From Cyclobacteriaceae bacterium (GTDB taxonomy: Bacteria; Bacteroidota; Bacteroidia; Cytophagales; Cyclobacteriaceae), in contig JAEUUC010000009.1 in the NCBI GenBank assembly GCA_016787665.1, positions 1 to 64,000 on the forward strand: 64,000 nucleotides of DNA. The letters run 5' to 3'. The translations under genes and the position numbers were made by a program. The notes beneath the pieces are model-generated. The model was given only the letters and a program-made list of their open reading frames with translations, was not told the DNA's origin and did not search any database. Of the stretch, positions 8,421 through 17,640 are shown one piece after another (within the stretch, counting starts at the first letter, position 1; the number at the start of each line of letters is the position of its first letter).

Positions 8421-8704
8421 GGTAAGGCCGGGGCGCAGCGGCAGTGGCGCTTTCGCGATCAAGTTACCGCATGATGCCGCAAGATTCAAGTGCCACGGCT
8501 GAGTTGTTTAAGGTGTGTGGCGAGGGAGCTGATCCGGTTTGGCCGCGGCAATGATTTTGAGATACTGGAGGTGGAGTAATATGCTCCCGAGAATGACGGT
8601 CATCCCGGCCTACGAACATGTGCAATGCCGCATGAATTTTTACTTCATTCTACCTGATGCTGAAACTAGAAATCCGCTTTTGTCCTATCCCGGTGTACAA
8701 TGGC
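8421..8704. other. Intergenic junction between host cassette and AT-rich island
   Basis: It holds the second 83-bp direct repeat (8526-8608). After about 8610 composition drops sharply to the AT-rich level of the defence operon, so the island's left border lies here. No gene is supported. Confidence 0.5.
8526..8608 (+). repeat. 83-bp direct repeat, copy 2 (truncated paralogue of the small ORF)
   Basis: It matches 4902-4984 at about 90%. It encodes the C-terminal 17 codons of the 67-aa protein with only Ser to Asn and Arg to Leu changes, followed by the same stop and downstream bases. The 5' part of the gene is absent. The copy lies at the left edge of the AT-rich defence island. Confidence 0.85.
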
Positions 8705-9820
8705 CTACTTTGCTTGGTCTATTTTGTTGACTTTGATGAAGTCTTTCAAAGCATTAGCAATTGCTTCAGCAAGAGGCACTGGAACTCCGTTACCAATCAT
8801 TTTGAACTTTTTTGTCAAGGATAATTCAGCCGGCAAGATATAACTATCTTCCACGCCTTGAATTCGTAGGCTCTCGCGAACTGACAAGCGTCTTTGCTTA
8901 TATGGATGCAAGTGAACCTCATTGTTTCCATAACACGCAGTCGGACTGTATTTAAATCTATGAAGGCGCTTAAAAGATGGTCTGTTTGTCTCCCCCTCTC
9001 CAATTCTTTTTAAATCGCTTTCCTTTACATACAAATTGAAATACTCGTTCGCATTTGGAATCTTGTTCATTTGTCGAACTGGTACTAAACATCGCTCGAC
9101 ACATAGTTCGATCGGCAAATCAGATGGCTTCTTAAGTTTCATTCCAAAAGGCACTGCTGATGCCCATTGAAATCTTGAAGCCGCACCATAGTACTTTTTA
9201 TCTATTGGAAAAGGAAACCAATTTCCAAGCGATTCATTAACGGCTGCATGATTAAGCTTGCCTTTGAGAATACCAACGAAAAAAACTCTCTCTCTGAATT
9301 GCGGAACCCCAAAATCTAGTGCGTTTAACACTTTGTAATCGACAAAATATTTCTTTTTGACTCGCTTCAATAATTCCTTAAAATGTTCCTTCGCAGAACT
9401 ATTCTTAGTTAAGCCCGTTACATTTTCCATCACAAAAAATGTCGGCTTTAACGACATTATTCTATCAAAAAACACTTCGGTAAGTCTGCCCCTTTCTCCC
9501 CTAAAACCCTTGCGACTTCCATTTATACTAAAATCCTGACAAGGTGGTCCGCCAATTACTCCGAAATTTTTTGGCTTCCCCCCAGGAAAGGCTTCGGAAA
9601 TAATGGTCTCTGCGCTTACATCTGTGATTGACCTTCTGTTAAATATCTCGGCTTTAACTCCGTTACCTCTTGCTCTTCTCCATGAAGAAATTCCCGCTTC
9701 ATGAAGTTTAATAAAAATCTCGTCAACCTCATTTGTCCAGACAACTTCAAAACCTGCCTTCTCAAAGCCCATGTCCAAAAATCCACCACCAGAGTAAAAC
9801 GAAAGAACAGGAATATTCAT
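8705..9820 (-). CDS. C5-cytosine DNA methyltransferase (Dcm-like)
   Basis: A 371-aa enzyme transferring methyl from S-adenosylmethionine to cytosine C5. Motif I is SFYSGGGFLDMGFEKAGF (residues 7-24). Motif IV has the catalytic Cys94 in GGPPCQDFS. Motif VI is MENVTGL (131-137), motif VIII is QFRER (174-178), and motif X contains IGNGVPVPLAEA near the C-terminus. The target-recognition region between VIII and IX is short, about 100 aa. All key residues are present, so it should be active. It is the last gene of the defence operon, 11 nt after the reader-domain gene, and probably marks self DNA. It is the position equivalent of DruM in Druantia type II. Confidence 0.93.
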   Translation of the reverse strand: MNIPVLSFYSGGGFLDMGFEKAGFEVVWTNEVDEIFIKLHEAGISSWRRARGNGVKAEIFNRRSITDVSAETIISEAFPGGKPKNFGVIGGPPCQDFSINGSRKGFRGERGRLTEVFFDRIMSLKPTFFVMENVTGLTKNSSAKEHFKELLKRVKKKYFVDYKVLNALDFGVPQFRERVFFVGILKGKLNHAAVNESLGNWFPFPIDKKYYGAASRFQWASAVPFGMKLKKPSDLPIELCVERCLVPVRQMNKIPNANEYFNLYVKESDLKRIGEGETNRPSFKRLHRFKYSPTACYGNNEVHLHPYKQRRLSVRESLRIQGVEDSYILPAELSLTKKFKMIGNGVPVPLAEAIANALKDFIKVNKIDQAK

Positions 9821-9831
9821 GTTTAGCCTAC

Positions 9832-10386
9832 TTACTGAATTAGTTTATTGATTCTTGACCTTTCAAAAACTTCGTCAGAAAGAATTGTAAAAAAAGCCTT
9901 ATAGTTCTGAAAACGCCTATTATTTTTTGTTTTCCAGACTGCAATCAAATCCTCAGTTTCTGCAAGATCTTTATAACCAGGCCTAAGCAACCCTCTATAA
10001 ACTCTATCAAACCCCAATTCGCCTTTGGAAAACAAGAAGATCGGTGGGAAATCCTTTTTATCACTCAAATAAAATCTATCAAACACCGCTCTTAGCACTC
10101 TGTTGCCAGGTAACTCATGAACCTCTTTTCCAGGGGACTTATTGTCGCCATAATATACAATCATATCGTCAACGATTGTATCCGGCCAATCCTTATCCGA
10201 AAAAGTCGTGTATAAAACAACTAGCCTTGGATTCTCCGCTTTTCCAGAAAACCTAATGCCAGATTGATTGCCAACTGGAAGTAGTTTCGAAATAGGCTCA
10301 CTTGACAAATCATTCTTGTATCCACCTTTATACACCGCGTCTTTAACAAGGTCGGCATCTTCCAAAGCATCAAACTCAACCTGCAT
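9832..10386 (-). CDS. Stand-alone AspBHI N-terminal-like (modified-DNA reader) protein
   Basis: A 184-aa protein resembling the N-terminal, SRA-like domain of the modification-dependent endonuclease AspBHI, which reads 5-methylcytosine. Shared blocks, as I recall the family, are DADLVKDAVYKGG, LLPVGNQSGIRF, LVVLYTTFSDKDWPD, VYYGDNKSPGKEVHE, PPIFLFS, YRGLLRPG and RRFQNYKAFFTIL. The protein ends right after that domain: no PD-(D/E)XK or HNH part follows, unlike AspBHI itself. ATG 10386 overlaps the upstream nuclease gene by 11 nt, implying coupled translation. A nuclease and a cytosine methylase encoded on either side suggest it recognises methylated or unmethylated target sites for the system. 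That role is inference. Confidence 0.72.
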   Translation of the reverse strand: MQVEFDALEDADLVKDAVYKGGYKNDLSSEPISKLLPVGNQSGIRFSGKAENPRLVVLYTTFSDKDWPDTIVDDMIVYYGDNKSPGKEVHELPGNRVLRAVFDRFYLSDKKDFPPIFLFSKGELGFDRVYRGLLRPGYKDLAETEDLIAVWKTKNNRRFQNYKAFFTILSDEVFERSRINKLIQ

Positions 10387-11455
10387 GTTCAAACATTTTT
10401 GTTGTCTTGGTAAACGAATAAACGAATTCGGTCGCCTCTTTCCGCAAATTGTAAATACTAATTTGTTCACCTCTGCGGCCATTCAGTTCATCATATACTT
10501 CAGAGGGAAAACTTGTAATAGTAATTCGCCTATTACAATTTTCTAAAAAAACACTCACAGTCCCACTTTTATAATTTACAACATCTATAACAGAACCGGT
10601 AACATCATTAAAAGAGTAATCAGTTTCAAGTTGTTTTAGGAAGAAGCCGCAAGCCGGTCTGTATAAACAATACTTGCAATTTGCTTTTGTTGGATTCGCG
10701 GCAAACACTCCTTTGCTGATACTCTCATTGGTTGTTTGAAGTAACCTTTTCGCCTCATCAAAGATAGATTTACACTCTGCCTGCGAGAAGGAAACCGCAA
10801 ACTTTTGCTTTGCCAAATCAACTAAACTCAAAGAAGTTGGAAAACTGCCGGTTTCTTCAAAATACAAATACGCATAAAGTTTTAGTTGTTCTTTATATTC
10901 CTCTTTTACCTCTGAAAAGGTTTCTCCGGCATCATCCAACAACTCTTGTGTAATTGCTCCGGTTTTAAAATCAATAATCTCTACTTCATCTGCGGCTTCA
11001 ATCACCAAATCAATTTTTCCTGCAATCAGTTTGTCTTTTGACTCAAACCACTTTTCAGAATTGTATTTTGCACTACTATTTTTTGGTTGATGTTCCGACA
11101 ATGCTCTCAAATGCCTTTTCAGCAAGATTTTTTTCATGCCAAAATCCTTCACATTCTTTTGAAGCGGAATAAAAAAATAACATTCCTGCTTCTGCAAATT
11201 TTCTTCAACTGTCTTTACTTGTTCGTCAAACATTCTGTTGAAATCATCTTCATTTCTTACTGCTCCTTTTGAAATCAATTCAAGCATTTTGTGAAGCACC
11301 GTTCCAAAATAAGCATTAGGCGAAACAGGCAACAAGGGTCTCTTTCCAAACGCTTCTGCCAATAAAGATTTGTAAGCACAATTTTTCATTGAATAGAATT
11401 GGCTTGGCGAAATTCTGTTGATTTTCCTAAACTCTATTTTACCAACCTGATTCAT
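10376..11455 (-). CDS. Cas4/AddB-type PD-(D/E)XK nuclease with predicted 4Fe-4S cluster
   Basis: A 359-aa RecB-superfamily nuclease. It starts with SPSQFYSMKNC (Cys26) and a conserved GTVLHK motif (His55). The active site follows as GKIDL (Asp149), IIDFKTG (Asp162, Lys164) and the EQLKLYAY QxxxY motif (Gln190). A CKYCLYRPAC cluster (Cys260, 263, 269) pairs with Cys26 to form the four-cysteine 4Fe-4S site of AddB and Cas4. About 85 residues after the cluster may form a small beta domain, unlike plain Cas4. The start codon overlaps the helicase stop by 1 nt (TAATG). No cas1 or cas2 or CRISPR array is present, so a CRISPR role is unlikely. Confidence 0.85.
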   Translation of the reverse strand: MNQVGKIEFRKINRISPSQFYSMKNCAYKSLLAEAFGKRPLLPVSPNAYFGTVLHKMLELISKGAVRNEDDFNRMFDEQVKTVEENLQKQECYFFIPLQKNVKDFGMKKILLKRHLRALSEHQPKNSSAKYNSEKWFESKDKLIAGKIDLVIEAADEVEIIDFKTGAITQELLDDAGETFSEVKEEYKEQLKLYAYLYFEETGSFPTSLSLVDLAKQKFAVSFSQAECKSIFDEAKRLLQTTNESISKGVFAANPTKANCKYCLYRPACGFFLKQLETDYSFNDVTGSVIDVVNYKSGTVSVFLENCNRRITITSFPSEVYDELNGRRGEQISIYNLRKEATEFVYSFTKTTKMFEHAG

Positions 11456-14400
11456 TACCTGTTGACTAATTTTTCATAGCACCATCCGGGTCTCCGATGC
11501 AAGTTGAATGTGTCAACGATGCTTACTGTTCCGTTTCTACTGCTTGCATAATCATCTATTTCAGCCTTCACTTCTGCTAACCAATTTGCTTCCCTGATAT
11601 TTCTCAAATCCCAAAACGGGTGAACAATCATGATTACATTTTTCTGATTCCTTCCAAATTTGATTACCGGCAAATCATCTATCTCACTCAAATGTGTAAA
11701 GCCAAAACTTTGAGCAAAACTGTTTCTCAACTCTGTTGCAAATGCAAGCCAATCCATCAATTCGACATACTGATCGAAATTTCCATCTGTGCCACACACA
11801 AAAGTCGCATCACTCATTACGCGCATGATTCCGACTCCTAATCTCCAATCAAGCAGACTGTGGTAATTCATGTTCCTGTAAACTTTCAGGCACTCGTAAC
11901 ACGCATCCTTGCATCTGCCAATGTGGGGGTGCGAATGAATCTTTCCCAAGTAATTATTTGGGTCGGGTGGATTCATCGTTTCAGTAAGAATGTTTTGGAA
12001 GTTGTTGTATAAATATCTCACGAATCCTGAACCATTCGGTAATTCATCTGTCAAAATAATTTCCGCAATTCTTCTGTCTGTTCCATCATCAAGATTTTTC
12101 ATTGCGATGTCAGCAATTTCAATTTCTGTTGGGTCAACATCAAGTTTGTCCGCCAATATTCTTTGTAATAAAAACGCTGCTGAATAATATCCCGAACGAA
12201 CTCCGTTTGATTGTGCCTTGATGTGTGGTAAATCCGCTTCTCTGGAAAACATATTCAAGTCGAGTTCCAATGAAACACTTGCCGGTGCTATTCTGAAAAT
12301 TTCAGTCTTCTTGTTGCTCGCCAAAGCAATCTCTTCATCTTCACTTGGTGTGGAAGATGGTCTAACTATCATTTGATAGCCGTTCTTATCAACAGGAATT
12401 GCCAAATCATTTAGAAGCCAATTGTCATTAAGCCAAAAACCATGAACAGTGTTGAATGGAAACCGATTGTTTGTATTGTAAAGTCGTCCTTTAAAATATC
12501 TGTCAGAGTTTGTATTCACTCTCCAGGTAACATCCTTATCGCTAATTGTTAAATCAGAATTACTCACAATTTGATTCAGGTCAGGATTCGCAAGGTCGTT
12601 CACTTTCTCTGCAAAAATTGGCGGTCTTGACAGTAATAACTCTGAATCATCTTTTGTGTCGCTTCCAGAAGTAAGATTTGTTCTATATGCTCTTGGCGAT
12701 TTGAGTTTGACTGGTCGTTGATATTTATCAGGATTTATCTCTCCGCAATTTGGGCAACTGTCAAAATGATTTTGACCTTCCAATTCATTTTTTCCTTCCT
12801 CAGAATACGTCTCAAAAAAGCCGCAAGCCCTGCAACGCACAAACCATCGGTTTAGTGAGAAAGGAAGTTCTCTTGTGTTTGTCACAGTTTCAGTCCCTCC
12901 AATTCTTGTATTGATAATGTCACTTGTAAAACCAATTACTTGATGTATAGCTTTGTCTTTTGTTTTCTGTGCCCCCGGTGCAAACTCATAAATAGCCATT
13001 GACTGGGCCCTGTCAATTGAACGCGGTTCAAGATGTTTGCTGATGCCGTGATATAAATTTCTGATTGTAGTTGGCATTCCAAACATTGGGAGAATTCCAC
13101 CTTCGGCTAATTTTTCTGAAACATCTGTTGTTGCAATTTCTTCGTTGTTGATTACGCTTTGAGCTTTCTCAATCAAACCATTTGTAGTTGTTGTATCTAT
13201 AATCCAATTGATAAAATCATTTCGCCTAAAATTCAACTGCGGTGTTATCAAAGTATCAATAGTCTCTTCAATCTTCGTTCTGTTGTTTGCAATCCAATGA
13301 ATGACTTGGGCCTTGTAGTCTATCCAATTTACCTGACCATCACCAATATTCCCAAACTCTCCGTGAACACTTGACTTTTCATCAGCGGTAATGTCAATAC
13401 CTTCATCAATGTATGCCTTTCTGAAAATTTCCTTTGCAAGTAGGCGCTTAAAAATTCTCTCCTGATTCATTGTCAGGAATGGAGTAGGTGGAGAATCGCC
13501 TGTGATCTTATGAGGGTTTGAAAAATAAAATTCGTCATGGCTTCTACCTCTGCAAAATGTAAGAATTACTGAATATGCTTGCCCTCTACGTCCAGCCCTT
13601 CCAACTCTTTGTTGGTAGTTAAATCTTTGCGGTGGCATATTTCCCAACATCACCGCTTGCAATGCTCCAATGTCAACACCAACTTCAAGCGTTGTTGTTA
13701 CACTTAACAAGTCAATTGTTTTAACTTGTCGTTTGCCGTCTTCTGGTAAAATGATATTTCTAAAATGCCGTTGCCTTTCAAACTGGTCGTCTGTTTGTCC
13801 AGTGAGTTCTTCGCAATGCAAACGGATTGGTTGCCGCTTTTCCTTAATAGCATTATAAGAAAGATAATTTTCTTTCCAAATGTCATCGCAAATCCTATCG
13901 GGCTGTGTTTGAAGTTGAGTAACTGAAAAAGTGCATATTCCTCCGCTAAAATGCAAGTGAGGCCTTCTTCCTCGAATACTTGTCCATACAGGGTCGGTTG
14001 CTTTTGAAACCTTTATGAAGAGGTTTTCAATTTGAATACCGGTATCGCCTTTCATTAATCCGCTCGTTGAAAGGACCATAAAAATTGCATCACCAATTTC
14101 TTGTTCCGGCTTGGAATACCTCTCGGACACCCTGCGAATATATTTTTTTATTTGTCCGGGCAACTCTCTGTATGAATTAAAATTAAATGGGTTCGAGTCA
14201 TCAACTTTATTGTGTTTGTATTTGTCTCCAAGTATTCTGATGCTAGAATTTATGATGTGTAACACTTCTTCCCTGGCGATCCCCAATCTTTCCGCTTGGT
14301 CAGTAATGACTTGCAGGTCAGGATTGATACTGACATAGCCCAAAGCAGAAGATTCAAAGGAATAAAAAAGTGTTCCAAAGAAAATGAAAGCTAGATTTTC

Positions 14401-17400
14401 ATATGCACCAATTCTAATCTTGCGTTTAAATGATTCATCAGAACCATCACTCCATCTAAAATTGTCAAAATCGAACAGCGAATCCCAAGGGACAATGTTT
14501 GTATTATTGAAGAAATCCTGTTGCACATTCAAGTCGTTCCCTCCTGGATTGATGCCCAATGCAATAAATCTTGAAACAAGAGGTGCTAAGTTTGAATTGT
14601 CTCTTATGTCCTCAATCAACTCACGAACACTGATAAATAAGTTTCTGTAACTGTTCAATTTCGAAACAGCTTCCTCTTTTTCTTTTACCCTTTGAGCATT
14701 TATTCCACTGTAATTAGATTTATCGATAAGATATTCAACCTCGTCAAAAATTATTTGTGATTGCAGACGAAGTTCTGTTTGCCTCACATTGTCTGCATTG
14801 TCAAAAGCATTTACAATTTGATAACGCAACATCAGATTTGTATGCAACTCATTCACTAAAATTTCCCGCATCAAATCTGTGAAGTGATTTCGCTCAATAC
14901 CATTTGCAATTTGTGCAGCATCCTCACGACTGTCAGAGAACACAACCAACTTTCTTTCCGCTTCGCTGTTTGGAAGTTGATACATCAACTCCTTTGCAAA
15001 CATTTGTGTTGTCTTTGCAAAACCAGTCCTGAACCCTCTGATAGAAGTTGTTTTATTTCTCCTACTATTTCGTGTTCGTTTTTGAAGATTTATCGCACAA
15101 CAGGGACAAACATTTGGTAAAGCCAAATGGGTTTGAATTTCGCTAATTCTGCCTTGACCATCAGGGGAAGCAATATCTCTTTTTGACCCATCTCCCTCAT
15201 TGTAAATAATAAAGTAGTAGCCCTTTATCCAATCCTCGGTATTCCAATCATCTCCTTCGGTTGTAGATTTCTCATGTGTAAAATCAATGTCTCCTGAAAT
15301 ACAATTCAATGAAGCAGGTATCCAATTTGAACGAAAATCTCCTTGGTCAAAACCGTTAATTGTTGTTTGCCTCCAATAGTCACCTGAAATAAATGGTCGT
15401 TCTGCTTCATGCTGAACATATTCTTGGCTACCGCAAGGCCAGAAAATTGCATACTCCTGATAGCTTCTTTTCTCAACAAGTTTAGCCGGTGTCTTTTCAG
15501 GTATTCCCTCAATGTTTGGACTAATTGGCAAAAGCTCAAAAGCATTTCTGCCTGTTACTAACCTACTCCCACCAAACAAAGTTGTTCCGCAATTATCACA
15601 ATAGAGTAATTCCAAAACTCTATTGCCTCTCTCTGAACTTATTCTTGTCGTTGAATAAAGTTTTCCGGCCGTTCTTTCTCCATCTGCGAAATCATCGTTG
15701 TCAATATCATCTGCTTTGACTGACGCCCAAACTCCCTCAATATTTCTAAAAAAGTAGTGAAATCTAAAACGTGGTAATTTGGCGACATATTCACTACCTT
15801 GAAAACTAAAGGATTCTTTAGCATCATCAACAGCTTTTTTATACTCCAATACAAAATCAATATGCTTTAATTCCTCTACTTCATCCAACATTGCTCTTGC
15901 AATCAACAACCCACGTAAAGCATTTTGTAAAACTTTCTTATCATCAGTGTCTTCAAAAATTGTTTCAGCAAAATAATTCCCTAATGCGTCATCACCGATA
16001 GCTTTAATTGAACAAACTGCTTTGTAATCAATACAAGGCGAATACAATCTTTCTTTGAATTTAAATGAAGGATTGGTAATTGTCAAAAGAAGTCTTTCAA
16101 TTCCCTTTCCGAATTTGGGTAAACCAAAAGTTGTTGCAAGCTCCGTTGCCGCTGCCTCGCAACTTACAATGAAAGCATTATCAGATAAATTTCCTTTTGC
16201 ATCAGAAAACTTTTCCGAAACATCTTTGAATGGATTTACCGGAAGCTTTCTTCCACTGGCAGCGAATGGGGTAACAGGATTATTTTTTCCTGCAATTAGC
16301 TTAAACTTTTGGTCAAAGTGTGTTTGGCTCACTCCAAAAAAATCGCAAACAAAATTCTTGCTATCAGGGTCTCCAGCCTCTAGTGATGCACTCGATGCAA
16401 GTATGCGTAATTGTGGGTGTTGTGGATGCAAGCCCAAGCGGTTGAGCACAAGTCTGAGCAGGTATGCTACCTCTGTGCCTTGCGTTCCCCTGTATAAGTG
16501 TAACTCATCAATAATTAAATGAAAAATCCTGTTTGGTTTTTCTGCTTCTCTTTGCTCATCCGGTAAATCTCCACATGCCAACCACTTTCTTGTTTCATCA
16601 AAAATTCCTTTGTCAACATCACGCATTAGCATGATGCTTAACATGGAGTAGTTTGTAATTAGAATATCTGGCGGTGCCACTTGCATATCAAACCGCGTTC
16701 TCATTTCTGCTCCGTCTAAGCGTTGAAAAAATGATTTCAAATCTTTCGCTTCGCTTTGGGTTTTGCCTGTTGCCTGAATGTATTGTGCAACACGGTTTGA
16801 ATCAATTTCAAGTTGTTGCAATTGCTCTTTGAGTTGGTTTACCTTCTTCGTGTTGATTGTAGTCGTTCCATCCTCCTTTATTTTCTTCAACTCACCCGCA
16901 ACTGGTGAACTGCCGTTGTATCTTCCAAAATATATTGCGTTTCCGTTTGCGTATGTACTTAGCCAACTTCTTGTGTCGTCTGAATCAAGAGCCTTTCTTA
17001 ACCGGCTCATTTGGTCCTCCACCAAAGCATTCATGGGGTAAAGAATCAATGCTCTTACCCCCGCTTTTCTTCGCTCGTGTTGGCGTTGTCTTGTTGCATC
17101 GCTCAAAGTAAAGTTTGAAGTGTTTACAACTTGTGTTGGCGCAAGTCCTCCATCTGCTCTCTCTTTCCACCATGCATTTACAGTTGCTTGCTTTGCATGT
17201 GGCATTTGCCAATTTGCTAACTCTTTTGCAAGTTGAGCAAACAACGGAAGCAAAAACGATTCTGTTTTTCCCGAACCTGTCCCTGATGTGATAATGCAAT
17301 TATTTCCTTCTAATGCTTGCTTTAACATTTCCGCCTGATGTGAATGCAGTTTGATGTTAGCTTGAAACAATCCGGTCTTTACAAGTTCTCTGAAAGTGTT

Positions 17401-17640
17401 TGCTTCATTCGTGTTGAGTGCGTTGCCTAAATCTAAAAGTGTTAAATCATCAATGCGTTTGTTACTTGAAACATAATCGGGCAAAGGTTCAATCCAAGGT
17501 TTACGGTAAAGAACTTTGTCGAAATTGAGTAAAGCATACCTTTCCCTCTCTACACCATCAAACTTTGTTCCGAACGCAGTTTCAATATATCGGATGAAAT
17601 TTTCTTTTATGGTTTCAAATGAACCTATGGGATCTTTCAT
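11455..17640 (-). CDS. Giant DEAD/DEAH helicase with DUF1998 C-terminus (DruE-like)
   Basis: A 2061-aa superfamily 2 helicase. The Walker A sequence SGTGSGKT is at 119-126, motif Ia ILYPMNALVEDQ near 200, TNYSML near 330, the DELH box at 378-381, and SSAS near 417. A long middle region has zinc-type cysteine pairs (CDNCG, CPCC). Helicase motif VI, QQRVGRAGRRG, lies much further on. The C-terminal part has more cysteine pairs (CRACG, CPNCG) and the DUF1998/MZB signature with CYECLKVYRNMNYHSLLDW. Length and architecture match DruE of Druantia defence systems, and are far longer than DISARM DrmA. It overlaps the upstream gene by ATGA and abuts the nuclease gene. Predicted ATP-driven DNA translocase; activity inferred. 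Confidence 0.88.
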   Translation of the reverse strand: MKDPIGSFETIKENFIRYIETAFGTKFDGVERERYALLNFDKVLYRKPWIEPLPDYVSSNKRIDDLTLLDLGNALNTNEANTFRELVKTGLFQANIKLHSHQAEMLKQALEGNNCIITSGTGSGKTESFLLPLFAQLAKELANWQMPHAKQATVNAWWKERADGGLAPTQVVNTSNFTLSDATRQRQHERRKAGVRALILYPMNALVEDQMSRLRKALDSDDTRSWLSTYANGNAIYFGRYNGSSPVAGELKKIKEDGTTTINTKKVNQLKEQLQQLEIDSNRVAQYIQATGKTQSEAKDLKSFFQRLDGAEMRTRFDMQVAPPDILITNYSMLSIMLMRDVDKGIFDETRKWLACGDLPDEQREAEKPNRIFHLIIDELHLYRGTQGTEVAYLLRLVLNRLGLHPQHPQLRILASSASLEAGDPDSKNFVCDFFGVSQTHFDQKFKLIAGKNNPVTPFAASGRKLPVNPFKDVSEKFSDAKGNLSDNAFIVSCEAAATELATTFGLPKFGKGIERLLLTITNPSFKFKERLYSPCIDYKAVCSIKAIGDDALGNYFAETIFEDTDDKKVLQNALRGLLIARAMLDEVEELKHIDFVLEYKKAVDDAKESFSFQGSEYVAKLPRFRFHYFFRNIEGVWASVKADDIDNDDFADGERTAGKLYSTTRISSERGNRVLELLYCDNCGTTLFGGSRLVTGRNAFELLPISPNIEGIPEKTPAKLVEKRSYQEYAIFWPCGSQEYVQHEAERPFISGDYWRQTTINGFDQGDFRSNWIPASLNCISGDIDFTHEKSTTEGDDWNTEDWIKGYYFIIYNEGDGSKRDIASPDGQGRISEIQTHLALPNVCPCCAINLQKRTRNSRRNKTTSIRGFRTGFAKTTQMFAKELMYQLPNSEAERKLVVFSDSREDAAQIANGIERNHFTDLMREILVNELHTNLMLRYQIVNAFDNADNVRQTELRLQSQIIFDEVEYLIDKSNYSGINAQRVKEKEEAVSKLNSYRNLFISVRELIEDIRDNSNLAPLVSRFIALGINPGGNDLNVQQDFFNNTNIVPWDSLFDFDNFRWSDGSDESFKRKIRIGAYENLAFIFFGTLFYSFESSALGYVSINPDLQVITDQAERLGIAREEVLHIINSSIRILGDKYKHNKVDDSNPFNFNSYRELPGQIKKYIRRVSERYSKPEQEIGDAIFMVLSTSGLMKGDTGIQIENLFIKVSKATDPVWTSIRGRRPHLHFSGGICTFSVTQLQTQPDRICDDIWKENYLSYNAIKEKRQPIRLHCEELTGQTDDQFERQRHFRNIILPEDGKRQVKTIDLLSVTTTLEVGVDIGALQAVMLGNMPPQRFNYQQRVGRAGRRGQAYSVILTFCRGRSHDEFYFSNPHKITGDSPPTPFLTMNQERIFKRLLAKEIFRKAYIDEGIDITADEKSSVHGEFGNIGDGQVNWIDYKAQVIHWIANNRTKIEETIDTLITPQLNFRRNDFINWIIDTTTTNGLIEKAQSVINNEEIATTDVSEKLAEGGILPMFGMPTTIRNLYHGISKHLEPRSIDRAQSMAIYEFAPGAQKTKDKAIHQVIGFTSDIINTRIGGTETVTNTRELPFSLNRWFVRCRACGFFETYSEEGKNELEGQNHFDSCPNCGEINPDKYQRPVKLKSPRAYRTNLTSGSDTKDDSELLLSRPPIFAEKVNDLANPDLNQIVSNSDLTISDKDVTWRVNTNSDRYFKGRLYNTNNRFPFNTVHGFWLNDNWLLNDLAIPVDKNGYQMIVRPSSTPSEDEEIALASNKKTEIFRIAPASVSLELDLNMFSREADLPHIKAQSNGVRSGYYSAAFLLQRILADKLDVDPTEIEIADIAMKNLDDGTDRRIAEIILTDELPNGSGFVRYLYNNFQNILTETMNPPDPNNYLGKIHSHPHIGRCKDACYECLKVYRNMNYHSLLDWRLGVGIMRVMSDATFVCGTDGNFDQYVELMDWLAFATELRNSFAQSFGFTHLSEIDDLPVIKFGRNQKNVIMIVHPFWDLRNIREANWLAEVKAEIDDYASSRNGTVSIVDTFNLHRRPGWCYEKLVNR

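Noticed and set aside
7827..8474. 215-aa plus-strand frame
   Set aside because: Antisense to the Crp/Fnr gene, which has a clear HTH.
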